Part shown: piece by piece, positions 20,201 to 28,043 of the stretch
How positions within the stretch are numbered: the first letter of the stretch is position 1
How the letters are laid out: every line of letters starts with the position of its first letter
From: Mucilaginibacter sp. PAMC 26640
Lineage (GTDB): Bacteria > Bacteroidota > Bacteroidia > Sphingobacteriales > Sphingobacteriaceae
Length of the DNA: 64,000 nt
Assembly: GCA_001596135.1 (NCBI GenBank)
Contig: CP014773.1
Span: 5,332,001-5,396,000, forward strand
Direction: 5' to 3'
Notes under the pieces: generated by a model
Told to the model about the DNA's origin: nothing
The model's database searches: none
Seen by the model: only the letters and a program-made list of their open reading frames with translations
Translations under genes and position numbers: made by a program

Positions 20201-21565
20201 AATTTTAGTTGCACCATCCAGGTTGAAGGTTTTATCCAGTTCAGCTGATAACTTAGGCAATAAGTCAGAAGCTAAGACCTGGCCTGTTTGCAGTAGTTTA
20301 CCTAATTCCTTCTCACTCACACCCATGGCCCTTGCAGCAATGCTGAACGCACCAGGTAAACGCTCACCTAACTGACCGCGTAACTCTTCGCTTTGCACAG
20401 TGCCCTTGCTGATCATTTGCTGAATAGCAAGTAATGAACCCGCTAGCTGATCACTGGTTAAGTGGAACCTAGCAGCGGCACCCGATACTGAATTAAATAT
20501 TTTATCAGTATCAGCAAGTGAGAAGTTAGCAGCCCGGGCAGCACCCGCGAATGATGCGTAAGTTGTAGCCAAAGGCGTAAACGATAAACCCAGCCTATCA
20601 GCAGTATTCTTTAATTCTTTAAGTTTATCTGTAGCGGCATCGGCTGACCCTAATGTGAAGGCAAGTGATGTTTTTATAGCATCGCTTTTCAGTGCAACAT
20701 CGAAAGATTGATTAACTAATGAAAGCGCACCCTGTAGAGATACGTAACCCAATACCAAAGACTTCAACCCTTCCAGTGCGCCGCCTAATGCGCCCTTATA
20801 GTCACCGACATTACGCTGATGGTTGCCCATCCTTGCGTCGAAATCTTTTAGTGACTGGTTAAGTTTATTGTATTCGGTGATTTGCTCTCTGATAACGGGA
20901 TTGGTGGAATCGAATCCACCCTGGGCAGATCTTATCGAACGACCCAATTCTTTTAACCTGGCAGATGCTTCATCATAGCTACCGGAAGCGGCTCTTTGCG
21001 CAGTACGGGCCTCGCGCGCAGCGGCAGCAAGTTGTTTCTGCTGTAAGTTATATTCCCGTAAAGCGGTTGATGCTTTTTTATCGTTTATAACGGACTGCGT
21101 TAATTCAGCATTCAGCGCCTGTTGAGCTATTTTATTTTGCTCAATTTGCTGAGTAAATTGCTGGATAGAAAGACGGCCAGCGTTAAACTGGTTTTTAAGT
21201 TCCTGCTCAGAAACTTTTAGCGCGTCAACCTGCGTTTTAAACGATTGAGCCTCGGATCTGCTTTTAGCTATCTCAACTTCTAATTCACGTTGTGCTTTGA
21301 TTAGGTTTTGAGTTTCTAATCGGGCATCCCGCAAAGCTGACTGCATGGCCAGGCTCCCGGCTTTGTTACTATTGGCGGCTTCGGCAGCGGCACGCTTAAT
21401 ATCCAGCAATCCTTTTTGGTAGTCGCTCAATGGCTTGGCATCGAAAGCCTTTCCACCTCCGGCCATGCTTACACCAGGCACATCCCGTATTAGTTTTTTT
21501 AGCTCAGCGAGTTGCGCTTTAGCTTCATCTATATTAACCTTCGCTTTTAAATTTATACCGGCCAT
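17246..21565 (-). CDS. Tail tape measure protein
   Basis: 1,439 residues, mostly helical and coiled coil. A tape-measure N-terminal domain is visible around 250-480 (SDAIKTSLAFTLGSADAATDKLKELKN, then GTVQSEELRGQLGERLPGAF). A long Ala-rich hydrophobic segment around 1075-1135 fits the membrane-active part. At roughly 0.15 nm per residue, the length predicts a tail of about 215 nm. It overlaps the preceding gene by 1 bp. Longest gene of the phage and a firm call. Confidence 0.93.
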   Translation of the reverse strand: MAGINLKAKVNIDEAKAQLAELKKLIRDVPGVSMAGGGKAFDAKPLSDYQKGLLDIKRAAAEAANSNKAGSLAMQSALRDARLETQNLIKAQRELEVEIAKSRSEAQSFKTQVDALKVSEQELKNQFNAGRLSIQQFTQQIEQNKIAQQALNAELTQSVINDKKASTALREYNLQQKQLAAAAREARTAQRAASGSYDEASARLKELGRSIRSAQGGFDSTNPVIREQITEYNKLNQSLKDFDARMGNHQRNVGDYKGALGGALEGLKSLVLGYVSLQGALSLVNQSFDVALKSDAIKTSLAFTLGSADAATDKLKELKNTADRLGLSFTPLATTYASFAGAARAANFSLADTDKIFNSVSGAAARFHLTSDQLAGSLLAIQQMISKGTVQSEELRGQLGERLPGAFSIAARAMGVSEKELGKLLQTGQVLASDLLPKLSAELDKTFNLDGATKIDSLTASTNRLSTAFDNALKSDGAGKFFKQIVDGAAAGINALDKLLGSRSFNELSARILTPDASNFDKQNAVTDNYTSSNKFLSKNTLNPTGTSNKNVISALATQSLSDLEKLRAGYVKATKEAEQAVNIYKKGIKNESLTESGKISVKAAENNFKVLQANLAMVNTAYAEVAKNQKKVKLVPEVSDEDLKTVKEINKRILELKNDALSNPTKRSGDIIRIDELKKRLKELNGPIKESVDSELNARNSLQAKINELTKKGVDKQLSADDQELESVKDKYKKMQEAAVKFNNDPANKRKGLRVDAGGLVKAEANETDRLKDKQGTEALKVALDAQKKLYDDYENYKDQVGQDSAKKRYAGLIDTDKTYLQSLKAKQDEILGADQKSKGGSDENTAGNALRLAELKKRIAAETEAEKAKYDDLLKQLLTYQDKATIAAENYEADKKRIASNPDNLNADQIAEQYKKLEENYTKSISEISVSELTDSVDWKNLFSNLDDLAVSEIERLLTSIQGQFGALSKKLSPIDLASVRKKLQEAKDVLIKDNPFRALGAAIQTIFSDGADGAKKSAGEIKADWNNLAAATAGSFKFVSDAVDSCEVLKDAIGEVGTTALSSLSAIAQAGIAAAAAAKAASAVASTASAAIKAAEKASVILAVISAALVVVQAIASVFKSIFAKHDKDIEKSIQTHKEQVKQLSTAYNQLERDIKNAVGAAISNAQQAQIDNLKKQQEEIIKMRDAEATKKKADQSKIDDYNEQIAEIPDKIRDITNAMNEALTGTTAKGITDAIIQGFKDGKRSVADFADSFKGLMEDALLAALKTQYLDVAIADFYKRFTEASRGGLTEQEYTDLQKDYNNIVQNGLDQVAAIDKITGGPASSSAASNITNSAKNIAAITTDQASALDGLLRGSYDIQKRILVNTDKFNDISGKMYTMGITKLQNLELIQVNTANTVIELQNSIVEIKKGNASLESIDKNTKAGSVRGSGLGV

Positions 21566-22077
21566 TAGTAAGTTTCTTTGTTTTTGTTAACTACTTTGAT
21601 GAATGAACTATCGTTTATTGTTGTGGTGACCTTTGCCGATCCGTAAACATTGATGATTACCCTACTATTACCGGATGCTGCGACGGTCACCTGCGCGCTA
21701 TCAAAGCAATCAATCATAATAAAGGCGTTATCGGCTGCCGACACATTACATGCGCTATTGTGCTTTACAAATAGCTGACTGGCGCCGTAACCCGAGTACT
21801 CAATGGCTGCATGGCTTTTACCGAGCAGTACTGTAAAATCAGAATTGGACAAGTGGACCGTAGCATCAATGTAAATCCCAGCCTGCACCAATAACGGGCC
21901 TCCAAGCCTAACTAAATCATCGTTGGTGGGGAAGTTATGCTCCAGGCAAAAGTCAATGCCTTCACGGTATAGCTTTAGCAACTGTCCAGCACTCATGCCC
22001 TGAGCGATCATGTCCGCCCAGGGCTTACATATACCCGCTTCTTTGGCTTTTCTGAGAATGTATTCGTGTAGTTCCAT
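21565..22077 (-). CDS. Conserved Bacteroidota phage protein with beta-helix-like C-terminus
   Basis: 170 residues. N-terminal helical part with ICKPWADMIAQG and FCLEHNFPTNDDLVRLGG, a pattern I recall from many Bacteroidota phage proteins of unknown role. From about residue 65 come repeated short strands with regularly placed Ser/Val (SNSDFTVLLGKSHAAIEYSG, ASGNSRVIINVYGSAKV), suggesting a small beta-solenoid. Its stop overlaps the tape-measure start. Probably tail-assembly or recombinational-module protein; function unknown. Confidence 0.6.
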   Translation of the reverse strand: MELHEYILRKAKEAGICKPWADMIAQGMSAGQLLKLYREGIDFCLEHNFPTNDDLVRLGGPLLVQAGIYIDATVHLSNSDFTVLLGKSHAAIEYSGYGASQLFVKHNSACNVSAADNAFIMIDCFDSAQVTVAASGNSRVIINVYGSAKVTTTINDSSFIKVVNKNKETY

Positions 22078-22080
22078 AAT

Positions 22081-22242
22081 TTAAAAAATGTCGTCAGAAT
22101 CTTTAACCTCTGGTTTCTTTTCCCGCTCCTTGCCGTCGTACTTGGGAATGCTGGTCAGGTAAAGCATATAATTGCTCCAACTCAATTTCCATTTAACATC
22201 CCACTCGTTAAAGCCGCCTTCCGCGTACTTTAAAAATGACAT
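22081..22242 (-). CDS. Small tail-assembly chaperone partner, coupled to the upstream gene
   Basis: 53 residues from an ATG overlapping the previous stop as TAATG. A longer reading of this frame, starting at 22377, runs inside the upstream gene and is unlikely to be used as such. The protein (MSFLKYAEGGFNEWDVKWKLSWSNYMLYL) has the length and position of the second chaperone frame (lambda gpT-like) before the tape measure. Either termination-reinitiation or a frameshift could express it; no slippery heptamer is seen before the stop. Confidence 0.65.
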   Translation of the reverse strand: MSFLKYAEGGFNEWDVKWKLSWSNYMLYLTSIPKYDGKEREKKPEVKDSDDIF

Positions 22243-22772
22243 TATGCTTCTATGTGGGAGGCTATCGACTCGCTCCCGTCTTCTGGACTCATCAGAATGT
22301 TGACCATTGGTCTCATCAAAATGATAGTATTTGTAAAAGCCTCCATGTTCAGCGCCTGAAAGCTCGCCATTAAACAATTTTGCAACTGTTCGCCGGTCAT
22401 GTTACACTCAATGAACTGGATGAGGGCCGAATCAGGCTCCAGGTGGTTGTTTTGAATAGCAGATGCCACAATGTATACTATGCGCGGTTGATGCGCTAAG
22501 ACAAGCGCTATGTTCATGCTTTGATCCTCGTATATTTCAGTTGGCAGCAAAGCGCATTCACCAGCAATACGGTATTGGTTAGCAACTACGCAAGGGTAAA
22601 ACGTTAATATACGGTGCGTTTCGGGTTCAGCGGCTACTGGCCGGCGTAACAAGCGATCCCATATTGAGCGCGGTTTAGGAGCTGGCAGGTTTCTTATAGG
22701 CACGTTTATTTCATAAATCGGCTTATCTGTGAATGTATCGGCTACCGATTTGAATAATTGATTGTCTTGCAT
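22242..22772 (-). CDS. Tail-assembly chaperone
   Basis: 176 residues between the major tail protein group and the tape measure, the lambda gpG position. It has a helical C-terminal half (MTGEQLQNCLMASFQALNMEAFTNTIILM). The next gene starts inside its stop codon. It should keep the tape-measure protein soluble and guide tail-tube polymerisation. Called by synteny and by the two-frame arrangement. Confidence 0.65.
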   Translation of the reverse strand: MQDNQLFKSVADTFTDKPIYEINVPIRNLPAPKPRSIWDRLLRRPVAAEPETHRILTFYPCVVANQYRIAGECALLPTEIYEDQSMNIALVLAHQPRIVYIVASAIQNNHLEPDSALIQFIECNMTGEQLQNCLMASFQALNMEAFTNTIILMRPMVNILMSPEDGSESIASHIEA

Positions 22773-22823
22773 GGGTTATTATTTAAAAAGCCCTGCCTAT
22801 TTTTTAAGCAGGGCTTTTAGTTG

Positions 22824-23051
22824 TTATTTGCTGGGCTTCTTCTTTGGTGCGGCCTTCTCCGGCTCTTCCTGTACGAAGACAACTTCTGGTAAGATGGTAT
22901 CTTCGGGAAGTAACTCAAGCAGGCCTGTACCTTCTGCCCCGTGCCTATCGGCTACATATTGAGGCACCGCAACTTCAGTACCCTTTAAGTATGTCGTGCT
23001 ATTCTGCTCAACATGCAGCGATTCTAAAAACCTAACTTTTACGTTATTCAT
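22824..23051 (-). CDS. Small neck/tail protein, unknown
   Basis: 75 residues from ATG at 23051 (MNNVKVRFLESLHV); an upstream start would overlap the major tail gene. Beta-rich body with TYLKGTEVAVPQYVADRHGAEGTGLLELL and a basic Pro/Lys tail (APKKKPSK). It lies between the major tail protein and the chaperone. I do not recognise a family. Confidence 0.55.
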   Translation of the reverse strand: MNNVKVRFLESLHVEQNSTTYLKGTEVAVPQYVADRHGAEGTGLLELLPEDTILPEVVFVQEEPEKAAPKKKPSK

Positions 23052-23070
23052 TAAAATAACCCCCCTTCGA

Positions 23071-23637
23071 TTATGGTGTAGTTGAATCAATTACAGCGCC
23101 TGCATCTGTGATCCAAGTTTTGATGCTGATCGCGTCCAGGTTAGTAGTGGTTGTTTTGAATGAACCTACTTTACCGGTAAGCAATAACTGCTGCAAAGCT
23201 GTTTTTGAAAGGTTATTAACGATCGATGTTGTGATATTAACGTTCGGCATAACGATAGTTTGCTTTCTCGAATCCTTCATTGATCGGGTAGTGATCTTAA
23301 TAGCCAGATTCGCTACTTTACGCTTTGCAAGCATTGTGGTTTTTGAAGTAGTTGCCACATATTCCTGATTGAACAGCATGGCCATGATTGTTGGGTGATG
23401 CTGCAGCAACCCGAATACGATAGTATCCGCTTCGCCTGGAGTGTAAAAGGTAAGGAAAGCTACATCTTTATCCTCCGGAACCAGATCTGATTCAGTATCG
23501 GCGTTTTTAGTATAAACCACTGAATCCGGCGCCACAAATTCCGCTTGTGTCCAAACTGCCGTTGACACGCCAGCCTCTGTAAAAAATGCGGGTGCAAGTT
23601 CAATTTTTTCCACCCCGCCTACTGCATAAGTTGCCAT
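23071..23637 (-). CDS. Major tail tube protein
   Basis: 188 residues, almost all beta strands, starting MATYAVGGVEKIELAPAF and with EKIELAP...DSVVYT typical of a tube fold. It lies after the tail terminator-like gene and before the chaperones, where the tube gene is expected. The size fits a single-domain tube subunit. Called by position and composition. Confidence 0.75.
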   Translation of the reverse strand: MATYAVGGVEKIELAPAFFTEAGVSTAVWTQAEFVAPDSVVYTKNADTESDLVPEDKDVAFLTFYTPGEADTIVFGLLQHHPTIMAMLFNQEYVATTSKTTMLAKRKVANLAIKITTRSMKDSRKQTIVMPNVNITTSIVNNLSKTALQQLLLTGKVGSFKTTTTNLDAISIKTWITDAGAVIDSTTP

Positions 23638-23671
23638 AATTTATTGTTGTTTAATGCCTTCCGGCGGTTGT

Positions 23672-24091
23672 TTAAATATTTTTAAAATTGTCCTGTATTG
23701 ATTGGTACTTAAATGGCATGTTCAGGAAATACGAACCATCTGTATCTTGCATAATTGTTGAGCTATCCTCAATCCAAGTTTGAAATGTTGGCTTATATTG
23801 AGCATCTACCAGCGGCATCACTGCGCGGGATATATTCATTAACTTAACCTGGTCAGCTAGTTTAGCGGTTCCGCTTGTAATAGCCGGGGCGTAAATATTG
23901 ATGTTACCGGATCCTCTCTGAATGGTTTCGTTAGTGATACCAAGCGCATTGATAACGACATCTGTAAAAGCTACCCTACCTGACGGACGTTCTGTCTGAA
24001 AGATTGCACCACCGGTCCCTAATAGGCTTGTAACAGAAGTTACATTCAACATGGCGCGAACATCGATGGTTATATCAAAACAATCTTTCAT
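23672..24091 (-). CDS. Tail terminator / completion-like protein
   Basis: 139 residues. Sits between the HK97 gp10-like connector and the major tail protein, the usual terminator place, and begins MKDCFDITIDVRAML with a region like GRVAFTDVVINALGITN. It overlaps the upstream gene by one base. Family is inferred from gene order. Confidence 0.6.
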   Translation of the reverse strand: MKDCFDITIDVRAMLNVTSVTSLLGTGGAIFQTERPSGRVAFTDVVINALGITNETIQRGSGNINIYAPAITSGTAKLADQVKLMNISRAVMPLVDAQYKPTFQTWIEDSSTIMQDTDGSYFLNMPFKYQSIQDNFKNI

Positions 24092-24537
24092 TAGTCAATT
24101 AGTTCCCTTAGTTCAGATTCCAGACTGTTACCTATAACGTGCTCAATCACATCTTTACCTTTTGCCTGCACGAATGTTGCGTACTCTTCCGCTGCCACAA
24201 AAACCATTGAGATATCGTTGATTTCCCTGGCATATATAGCTAGCTTCGCAGCCAATTCCCGCCCTATCATATCACCGTGAGCACCTTTGCCAATTGCAGG
24301 GAAGTACGTTTCAACGATAATACCCTTTTCATCAACTAGGCACATTCCTATCGAGCTGCGAAGATTCCAGGTGATGTTATTGAAGCCGTCAGGAGTTGCG
24401 GTTTTAGCACGGGCTTTATCTACAAGGGATTGACCTTTCTTACGAAGCGAATCAACAATCTCATCATAGAATAAATTTTCCTGCTGAAAGATGTAAGCCT
24501 CAACCTCATCGATGTTATCAATTTCTACCGTAATCAT
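24091..24537 (-). CDS. HK97 gp10-like head-tail connector protein
   Basis: 148 residues. N-terminal helices with SLRKKGQSLVDKARAKTATPDG, then a typical gp10-like end AAEEYATFVQAKGKDVIEHV. It joins head and tail during assembly. Overlaps its neighbours by one and four bases, as part of a tightly packed connector operon. Confidence 0.75.
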   Translation of the reverse strand: MITVEIDNIDEVEAYIFQQENLFYDEIVDSLRKKGQSLVDKARAKTATPDGFNNITWNLRSSIGMCLVDEKGIIVETYFPAIGKGAHGDMIGRELAAKLAIYAREINDISMVFVAAEEYATFVQAKGKDVIEHVIGNSLESELRELID

Positions 24538-24854
24538 ACTTCAACCCTCCCTGATAACTGCGCTTCGTAACGTTCGCGAACCGGGCCGGTAAATTGTACC
24601 TCACCGGTATCATTAGTAACCGTTACAATAGTTCCAACTGCTGGTACTATATCACCGGGGTTTAATCTGATCCGCCCAACCTGGTCAACCTCAGTACTAT
24701 CCTCATTTTTGAAGACCTTGCTAGAGTCAGCATGGAACCGGCAGGGAATCTGCACAAGTTCGCCGGGCTGATCTGGCAACGGGAAGCCGCTGGCATCGAT
24801 ACCGCCGGGAATGCCTGGCAATCTATAGGTTAAGGTATGTGGTTTGAACTCCAT
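24534..24854 (-). CDS. Head-tail stopper-like protein
   Basis: 106 residues, beta-rich (IRLNPGDIVPAVGTIVTVTND, then TGPVRERYEAQLSGRVEV), as in small stopper proteins that close the portal channel. Between the adaptor and gp10-like genes; called mainly by synteny. Confidence 0.55.
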   Translation of the reverse strand: MEFKPHTLTYRLPGIPGGIDASGFPLPDQPGELVQIPCRFHADSSKVFKNEDSTEVDQVGRIRLNPGDIVPAVGTIVTVTNDTGEVQFTGPVRERYEAQLSGRVEV

Positions 24855-24855
24855 G

Positions 24856-25173
24856 TTACCAGAAATTTACTTGTCTAACGGTTGGCTTAACCGGCGCAAA
24901 TGGATCCAATAAGCCCCACTTCCGCATAATCCAGCTGTATATACCCTTCAGGTCAGTTGAGAACTTTACGCTGACGTCATCCTCTTTCTGCTCAGTAACT
25001 TGGATCGTAGTTAAAAGAAGCCCTGCCCAAACAAGATCTACCGCTTTGCCATTGTCGGTTGGATCATAGTCGGATATACCGATCAATCCTGCCTCTATTA
25101 TGGCTAAGTCAAGTACCGCGCTGCTGATTGACAGACTGGCGGTTTTGGTGGTTAGGGCTTCTTTTATAGTCAT
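24856..25173 (-). CDS. Head-tail adaptor protein
   Basis: 105 residues, helical, with the MTIKEALTTK start and IYSWIMRKWGLLD region of Bacteroidota head-tail adaptors. It follows the acidic capsid-associated gene with a one-base overlap. It should dock under the portal. Confidence 0.6.
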   Translation of the reverse strand: MTIKEALTTKTASLSISSAVLDLAIIEAGLIGISDYDPTDNGKAVDLVWAGLLLTTIQVTEQKEDDVSVKFSTDLKGIYSWIMRKWGLLDPFAPVKPTVRQVNFW

Positions 25174-25592
25174 TATGCTTCGGTGATGTAACCCTGCGCA
25201 TGCAGGCGTTTAAGCGTTTCGGCATCCAAGTGCATTACGTCGTCGCCTTCGGTATATTCCTTTGAGAAATCTTTAGGATCTCTAAAGGACTTACCGGCTG
25301 CTACTTCATAATCTTCGTACTCGTCGAATTCATCTTCTGCAAATACTCTCGCTGTTTCAGTATCAGTTTTTGAGATATGTTTCAAAAAGCCCAATACTTC
25401 CTCTTTGTAATCAAGTATGCATTGTTTCATATCTGCGTTAGAATCAACCACCGCCTGATTGGATGCAATTAACTGTTCAACCCACTCCGGATTTTCGCTT
25501 ATAACGACCGGATCTTGTGCCTGTTGAACTGTGCCCTCAGCACCTTGTGCCGGGGTCAGTTCTTTGTCTTCAATTGTGGTTTGCTTTGCCAT
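25173..25592 (-). CDS. Acidic capsid-associated protein, unknown
   Basis: 139 residues, strongly acidic, with a central DEFDEYEDYEVA run. The C-terminal part (SFRDPKDFSKEYTEGDDVMHLDAETLKRLHAQGYI) forms a small helical motif found in Bacteroidota phage head regions. Directly after the major capsid gene with a one-base overlap. Possibly head completion or decoration; not established. Confidence 0.55.
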   Translation of the reverse strand: MAKQTTIEDKELTPAQGAEGTVQQAQDPVVISENPEWVEQLIASNQAVVDSNADMKQCILDYKEEVLGFLKHISKTDTETARVFAEDEFDEYEDYEVAAGKSFRDPKDFSKEYTEGDDVMHLDAETLKRLHAQGYITEA

Positions 25593-26680
25593 TATGCCTG
25601 AACAGTCGTTGAGTCAATCAAATAGATCTGGTTACCGTTATTGATAACCGGTACTACTCTTGCCTGAATTGACGAGAACTGAGCCAGGTAAGGCTTATTC
25701 TGTCCCCAGTTAGAAAGCAACATATAGTCATCAACCAGGTTATAAGATACACCTGCAACCTGATGCGATGGGTTTGATTCAGCTAACGGAGCGTATGTTA
25801 ATGTACCTACTTCTTCCTGAGTTAAGAATACAACGGCCCCGGTTGCCCAAGGTGTAACGGTAGTTTGAACGCCGTTTTTTTCGTAGCGGAACGACTTAGT
25901 TACAATCTCAAATGTAAACCTGTAACGATCAGATGTAAAGCTGTTCAACTGGCTCAGTGAAGGAGTTGGAATACTACCACCAACAAACCCGGCGCTGAAT
26001 GCGAACAATTGCTTAGCCTGATCAGTTTTAGCCATGTTGTTAAAGGCCGAACGATCAAGCATTACTTTAGTGATAGTATTACCATCTAAAGCAGCCTTAT
26101 CTAATACCCGTTGGATATCATCAAATGGCTTAGAAGCAGTATTGCTCCACAAAGTGGTTACACCGAATTTGTTTGCAGATGGATAGCCGTAATCTAAACG
26201 GATACCGGTACCTGTATTCTCATCATCATTGATGATAGCGAATCCGGTAGATAAACCTTTCAAGAATATCTCTTCATCCCTTTCAGGCACCGCTTTGATT
26301 AATTTGGCAGGATCTGACAACAGAATTGCAGATATTTTTGCACCTACTACGCCTGTAGTGATCATGTAATCCAGGTCGGTTAACTGCTGCTCATCTAAAG
26401 CGTACTGCAAACCCATTTTAGGGATTTTGCCTGATGCAACAGACATTGAGTCGCGCTTAGCCAAAGGCAAATCTGAGTTCATAGCTACCACATGAGCCAT
26501 GATCTGGGTGTTGTTTACGGTGATGCTTTCCCAATTACCACTGATTGATAAAACCTTACGCAACATACGTAAATGGTAATATGGGGTTGGAACCGCGCCG
26601 GTGCCGTTTACTGTTTCTACCGTTCTCTGAATAACGCCGTTCAACTGACCGCCGTCTTCGATATATTTTTTGTAATCCAT
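25592..26680 (-). CDS. Major capsid protein
   Basis: 362 residues, right after scaffold and decoration genes. Features such as KVMLDRSAFNNMAKTDQAKQLF, GYPSANKFGVTTLW and the end AQFSSIQARVVPVIN fit a gpE-like major capsid protein (HK97 fold). Copy number and order (scaffold, decoration, capsid) match lambda-like heads. Firm by context. Confidence 0.85.
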   Translation of the reverse strand: MDYKKYIEDGGQLNGVIQRTVETVNGTGAVPTPYYHLRMLRKVLSISGNWESITVNNTQIMAHVVAMNSDLPLAKRDSMSVASGKIPKMGLQYALDEQQLTDLDYMITTGVVGAKISAILLSDPAKLIKAVPERDEEIFLKGLSTGFAIINDDENTGTGIRLDYGYPSANKFGVTTLWSNTASKPFDDIQRVLDKAALDGNTITKVMLDRSAFNNMAKTDQAKQLFAFSAGFVGGSIPTPSLSQLNSFTSDRYRFTFEIVTKSFRYEKNGVQTTVTPWATGAVVFLTQEEVGTLTYAPLAESNPSHQVAGVSYNLVDDYMLLSNWGQNKPYLAQFSSIQARVVPVINNGNQIYLIDSTTVQA

Positions 26681-26682
26681 AA

Positions 26683-27078
26683 TTAGTCGGCTCGCTGGTC
26701 AATTAATGGAACGGCTGTTTTGAACGCTGCTGCGATTGTAGCAAAGTCATAGTAGGCCGCTGTTGGGTTAATGGTTCCTTGCGTCAGTATACCGGCGAAA
26801 GGCTTAGTTTTAAGGATGGAACCATCAAGTACACCTGTGTAAGTGTGGCCTGCTGGCAATGTTCCATATGCTGTTGCTCCACCGTTTAATGGCAGTGGCT
26901 TATGTACACCTGTAGCTGTCTCTACGATGATCGGATGACCAGCATAAATAACATCGGGGGTAAACCCGGTTACGTCAAGTGTACGTCCGCCCCTGATGGT
27001 AGCAAAGCGATCAACGATAATAACACTGTCTTTTGACGTGTCTATCGTTACTTGCGCGTTGTTTAAATCTACGTACAT
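26683..27078 (-). CDS. Capsid decoration protein
   Basis: 131 residues with the pattern of small head-decoration proteins: FATIRGGRTLDVTGF, PDVIYAGHPIIVE, GVLDGSIL..KPFAGILTQGTINP. It would bind the outside of the capsid shell. It sits 2 bp before the major capsid gene. Confidence 0.7.
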   Translation of the reverse strand: MYVDLNNAQVTIDTSKDSVIIVDRFATIRGGRTLDVTGFTPDVIYAGHPIIVETATGVHKPLPLNGGATAYGTLPAGHTYTGVLDGSILKTKPFAGILTQGTINPTAAYYDFATIAAAFKTAVPLIDQRAD

Positions 27079-27097
27079 AACTTTTTTTTGTTGTTTT

Positions 27098-27766
27098 TTA
27101 AATTGATTGCATTATTGCATCTATTTCTTCTTTGGTGGCAACTTTTACCTTTTTGTCATTACCACCGGCCCCACCTGTCGGCCTGTCACCGCCCAAACCA
27201 CCATTTGCAGCTTCTTGAACAAAACCTTTCGCGTCTTCAGTAGCATCAGCCAGGTACGAGGTGAAATCCTCATCGTCTTTAAATGCCATGCGGTCAAAGT
27301 CTTTAAGCGCTTTAGCTTTGAAAGTATCAGATGTGCCTTCAAGTGCTTTAGCGTATTGTTCGCGGCGGGTGGTGGTCACCTTTTCCTTATTGAATCCAGC
27401 AATAACGGCATCCTGCTTCTCTTGCTTTTCCATGATAAGACGGAGCATTTTCTCCACGTTGCTTTCATTTGGATCAACCTCGATAGGTGCCGGTTTACCT
27501 TCTTCAATAGCTTTCAATCTCGCGGCCTCTTTATCATCCGCTATCTTTTTAGCTTTTGCACGTTCATGGTCATCAAATGATGCGATCTCTTTAAAAGGAG
27601 TCAGATCGTTAATGGTGTCCAGGTTGGCATCAATGGCTGCATCGTCCGATTCGTCCGTTAAGCCTTTTTCTGCACGCGCTACAATAGCTTCGATACGTTT
27701 TTGAGATAGGTTCACTCCTGCTGCTTTTGCTTTCAGTCGTGCTGCGATCTTAATTTTAAGTGACAT
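27098..27766 (-). CDS. Scaffolding protein
   Basis: 222 residues, Lys/Glu-rich and helical, with coiled-coil character around 70-130 (HERAKAKKIADDKEAARLKAIEEG, then LIMEKQEKQ) and a Gly-rich flexible C-terminal part. Immediately before decoration and capsid genes. First gene of the late head-tail unit, behind operator copy 1. Confidence 0.75.
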   Translation of the reverse strand: MSLKIKIAARLKAKAAGVNLSQKRIEAIVARAEKGLTDESDDAAIDANLDTINDLTPFKEIASFDDHERAKAKKIADDKEAARLKAIEEGKPAPIEVDPNESNVEKMLRLIMEKQEKQDAVIAGFNKEKVTTTRREQYAKALEGTSDTFKAKALKDFDRMAFKDDEDFTSYLADATEDAKGFVQEAANGGLGGDRPTGGAGGNDKKVKVATKEEIDAIMQSI

Positions 27767-27944
27767 TTATTTGGGATTTGTTTAATCGGTGTGACCCGGT
27801 TCGTTGTTTTTTGCTAAGTTGCATCCGTTAATTACTCGTACTACACCTTGCAGGTATGATTAGATCACCTTTCGGTTATCCTTTCCTTTGCACGAAAATA
27901 CCCTTAAGTAGTGTGGTGGTAAAGTTTGTGGGTTTACTTAGTGT

Positions 27945-27982
27945 GGTTAATAAGACTTATTGAATTTATTCTTATGGGAATA
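27945..27982 (-). promoter_or_regulatory. Phage palindrome, copy 1, upstream of the late head-tail unit
   Basis: TATTCTTATGGGAATA at 27967-27982 matches 12 of 16 positions of AATTCCTATAGGAATT. On the minus strand the conserved AATAAGT follows, then TATTAACC at the -7 spacing (14 nt), a poor match to TAnnTTTG. A leader of about 180 nt to the scaffold gene follows; I see no strong hairpin in it. Weakest of the six clearly aligned copies. Confidence 0.5.
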
Positions 27983-28014
27983 GAAAAACCCCGCAGATGT
28001 TGATCTACGGGGTT
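27979..28014 (-). terminator. Terminator after the first glycosidase-like gene
   Basis: On the minus strand, CCCCGTAGAT pairs with ATCTGCGGGG across a CAAC loop and is followed by TTTTT. One pair is U-G on this strand but C-A on the other, so it works on the minus strand. It lies 30 bp past the gene ending at 28044 and touches the operator for the late unit. Confidence 0.8.
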
Positions 28015-28043
28015 GGTATTTATGGGGGGGGGGGCGGGTGGCC

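Noticed and set aside
22081..22377. 98-codon start for the second chaperone frame
   Set aside because: The first 45 codons lie inside the upstream gene and are basic and odd; the ATG in TAATG at 22242 gives a normal protein.
27107..27704. Plus-strand frames opposite the scaffold gene
   Set aside because: They are Ser/Phe-rich complements of a Lys/Glu-rich coding strand with no supporting signals.
28024..28034. Run of 11 G (also nine C at 41132-41140)
   Set aside because: Probably a simple homopolymer between genes; length may be a sequencing artefact and no function is suggested.
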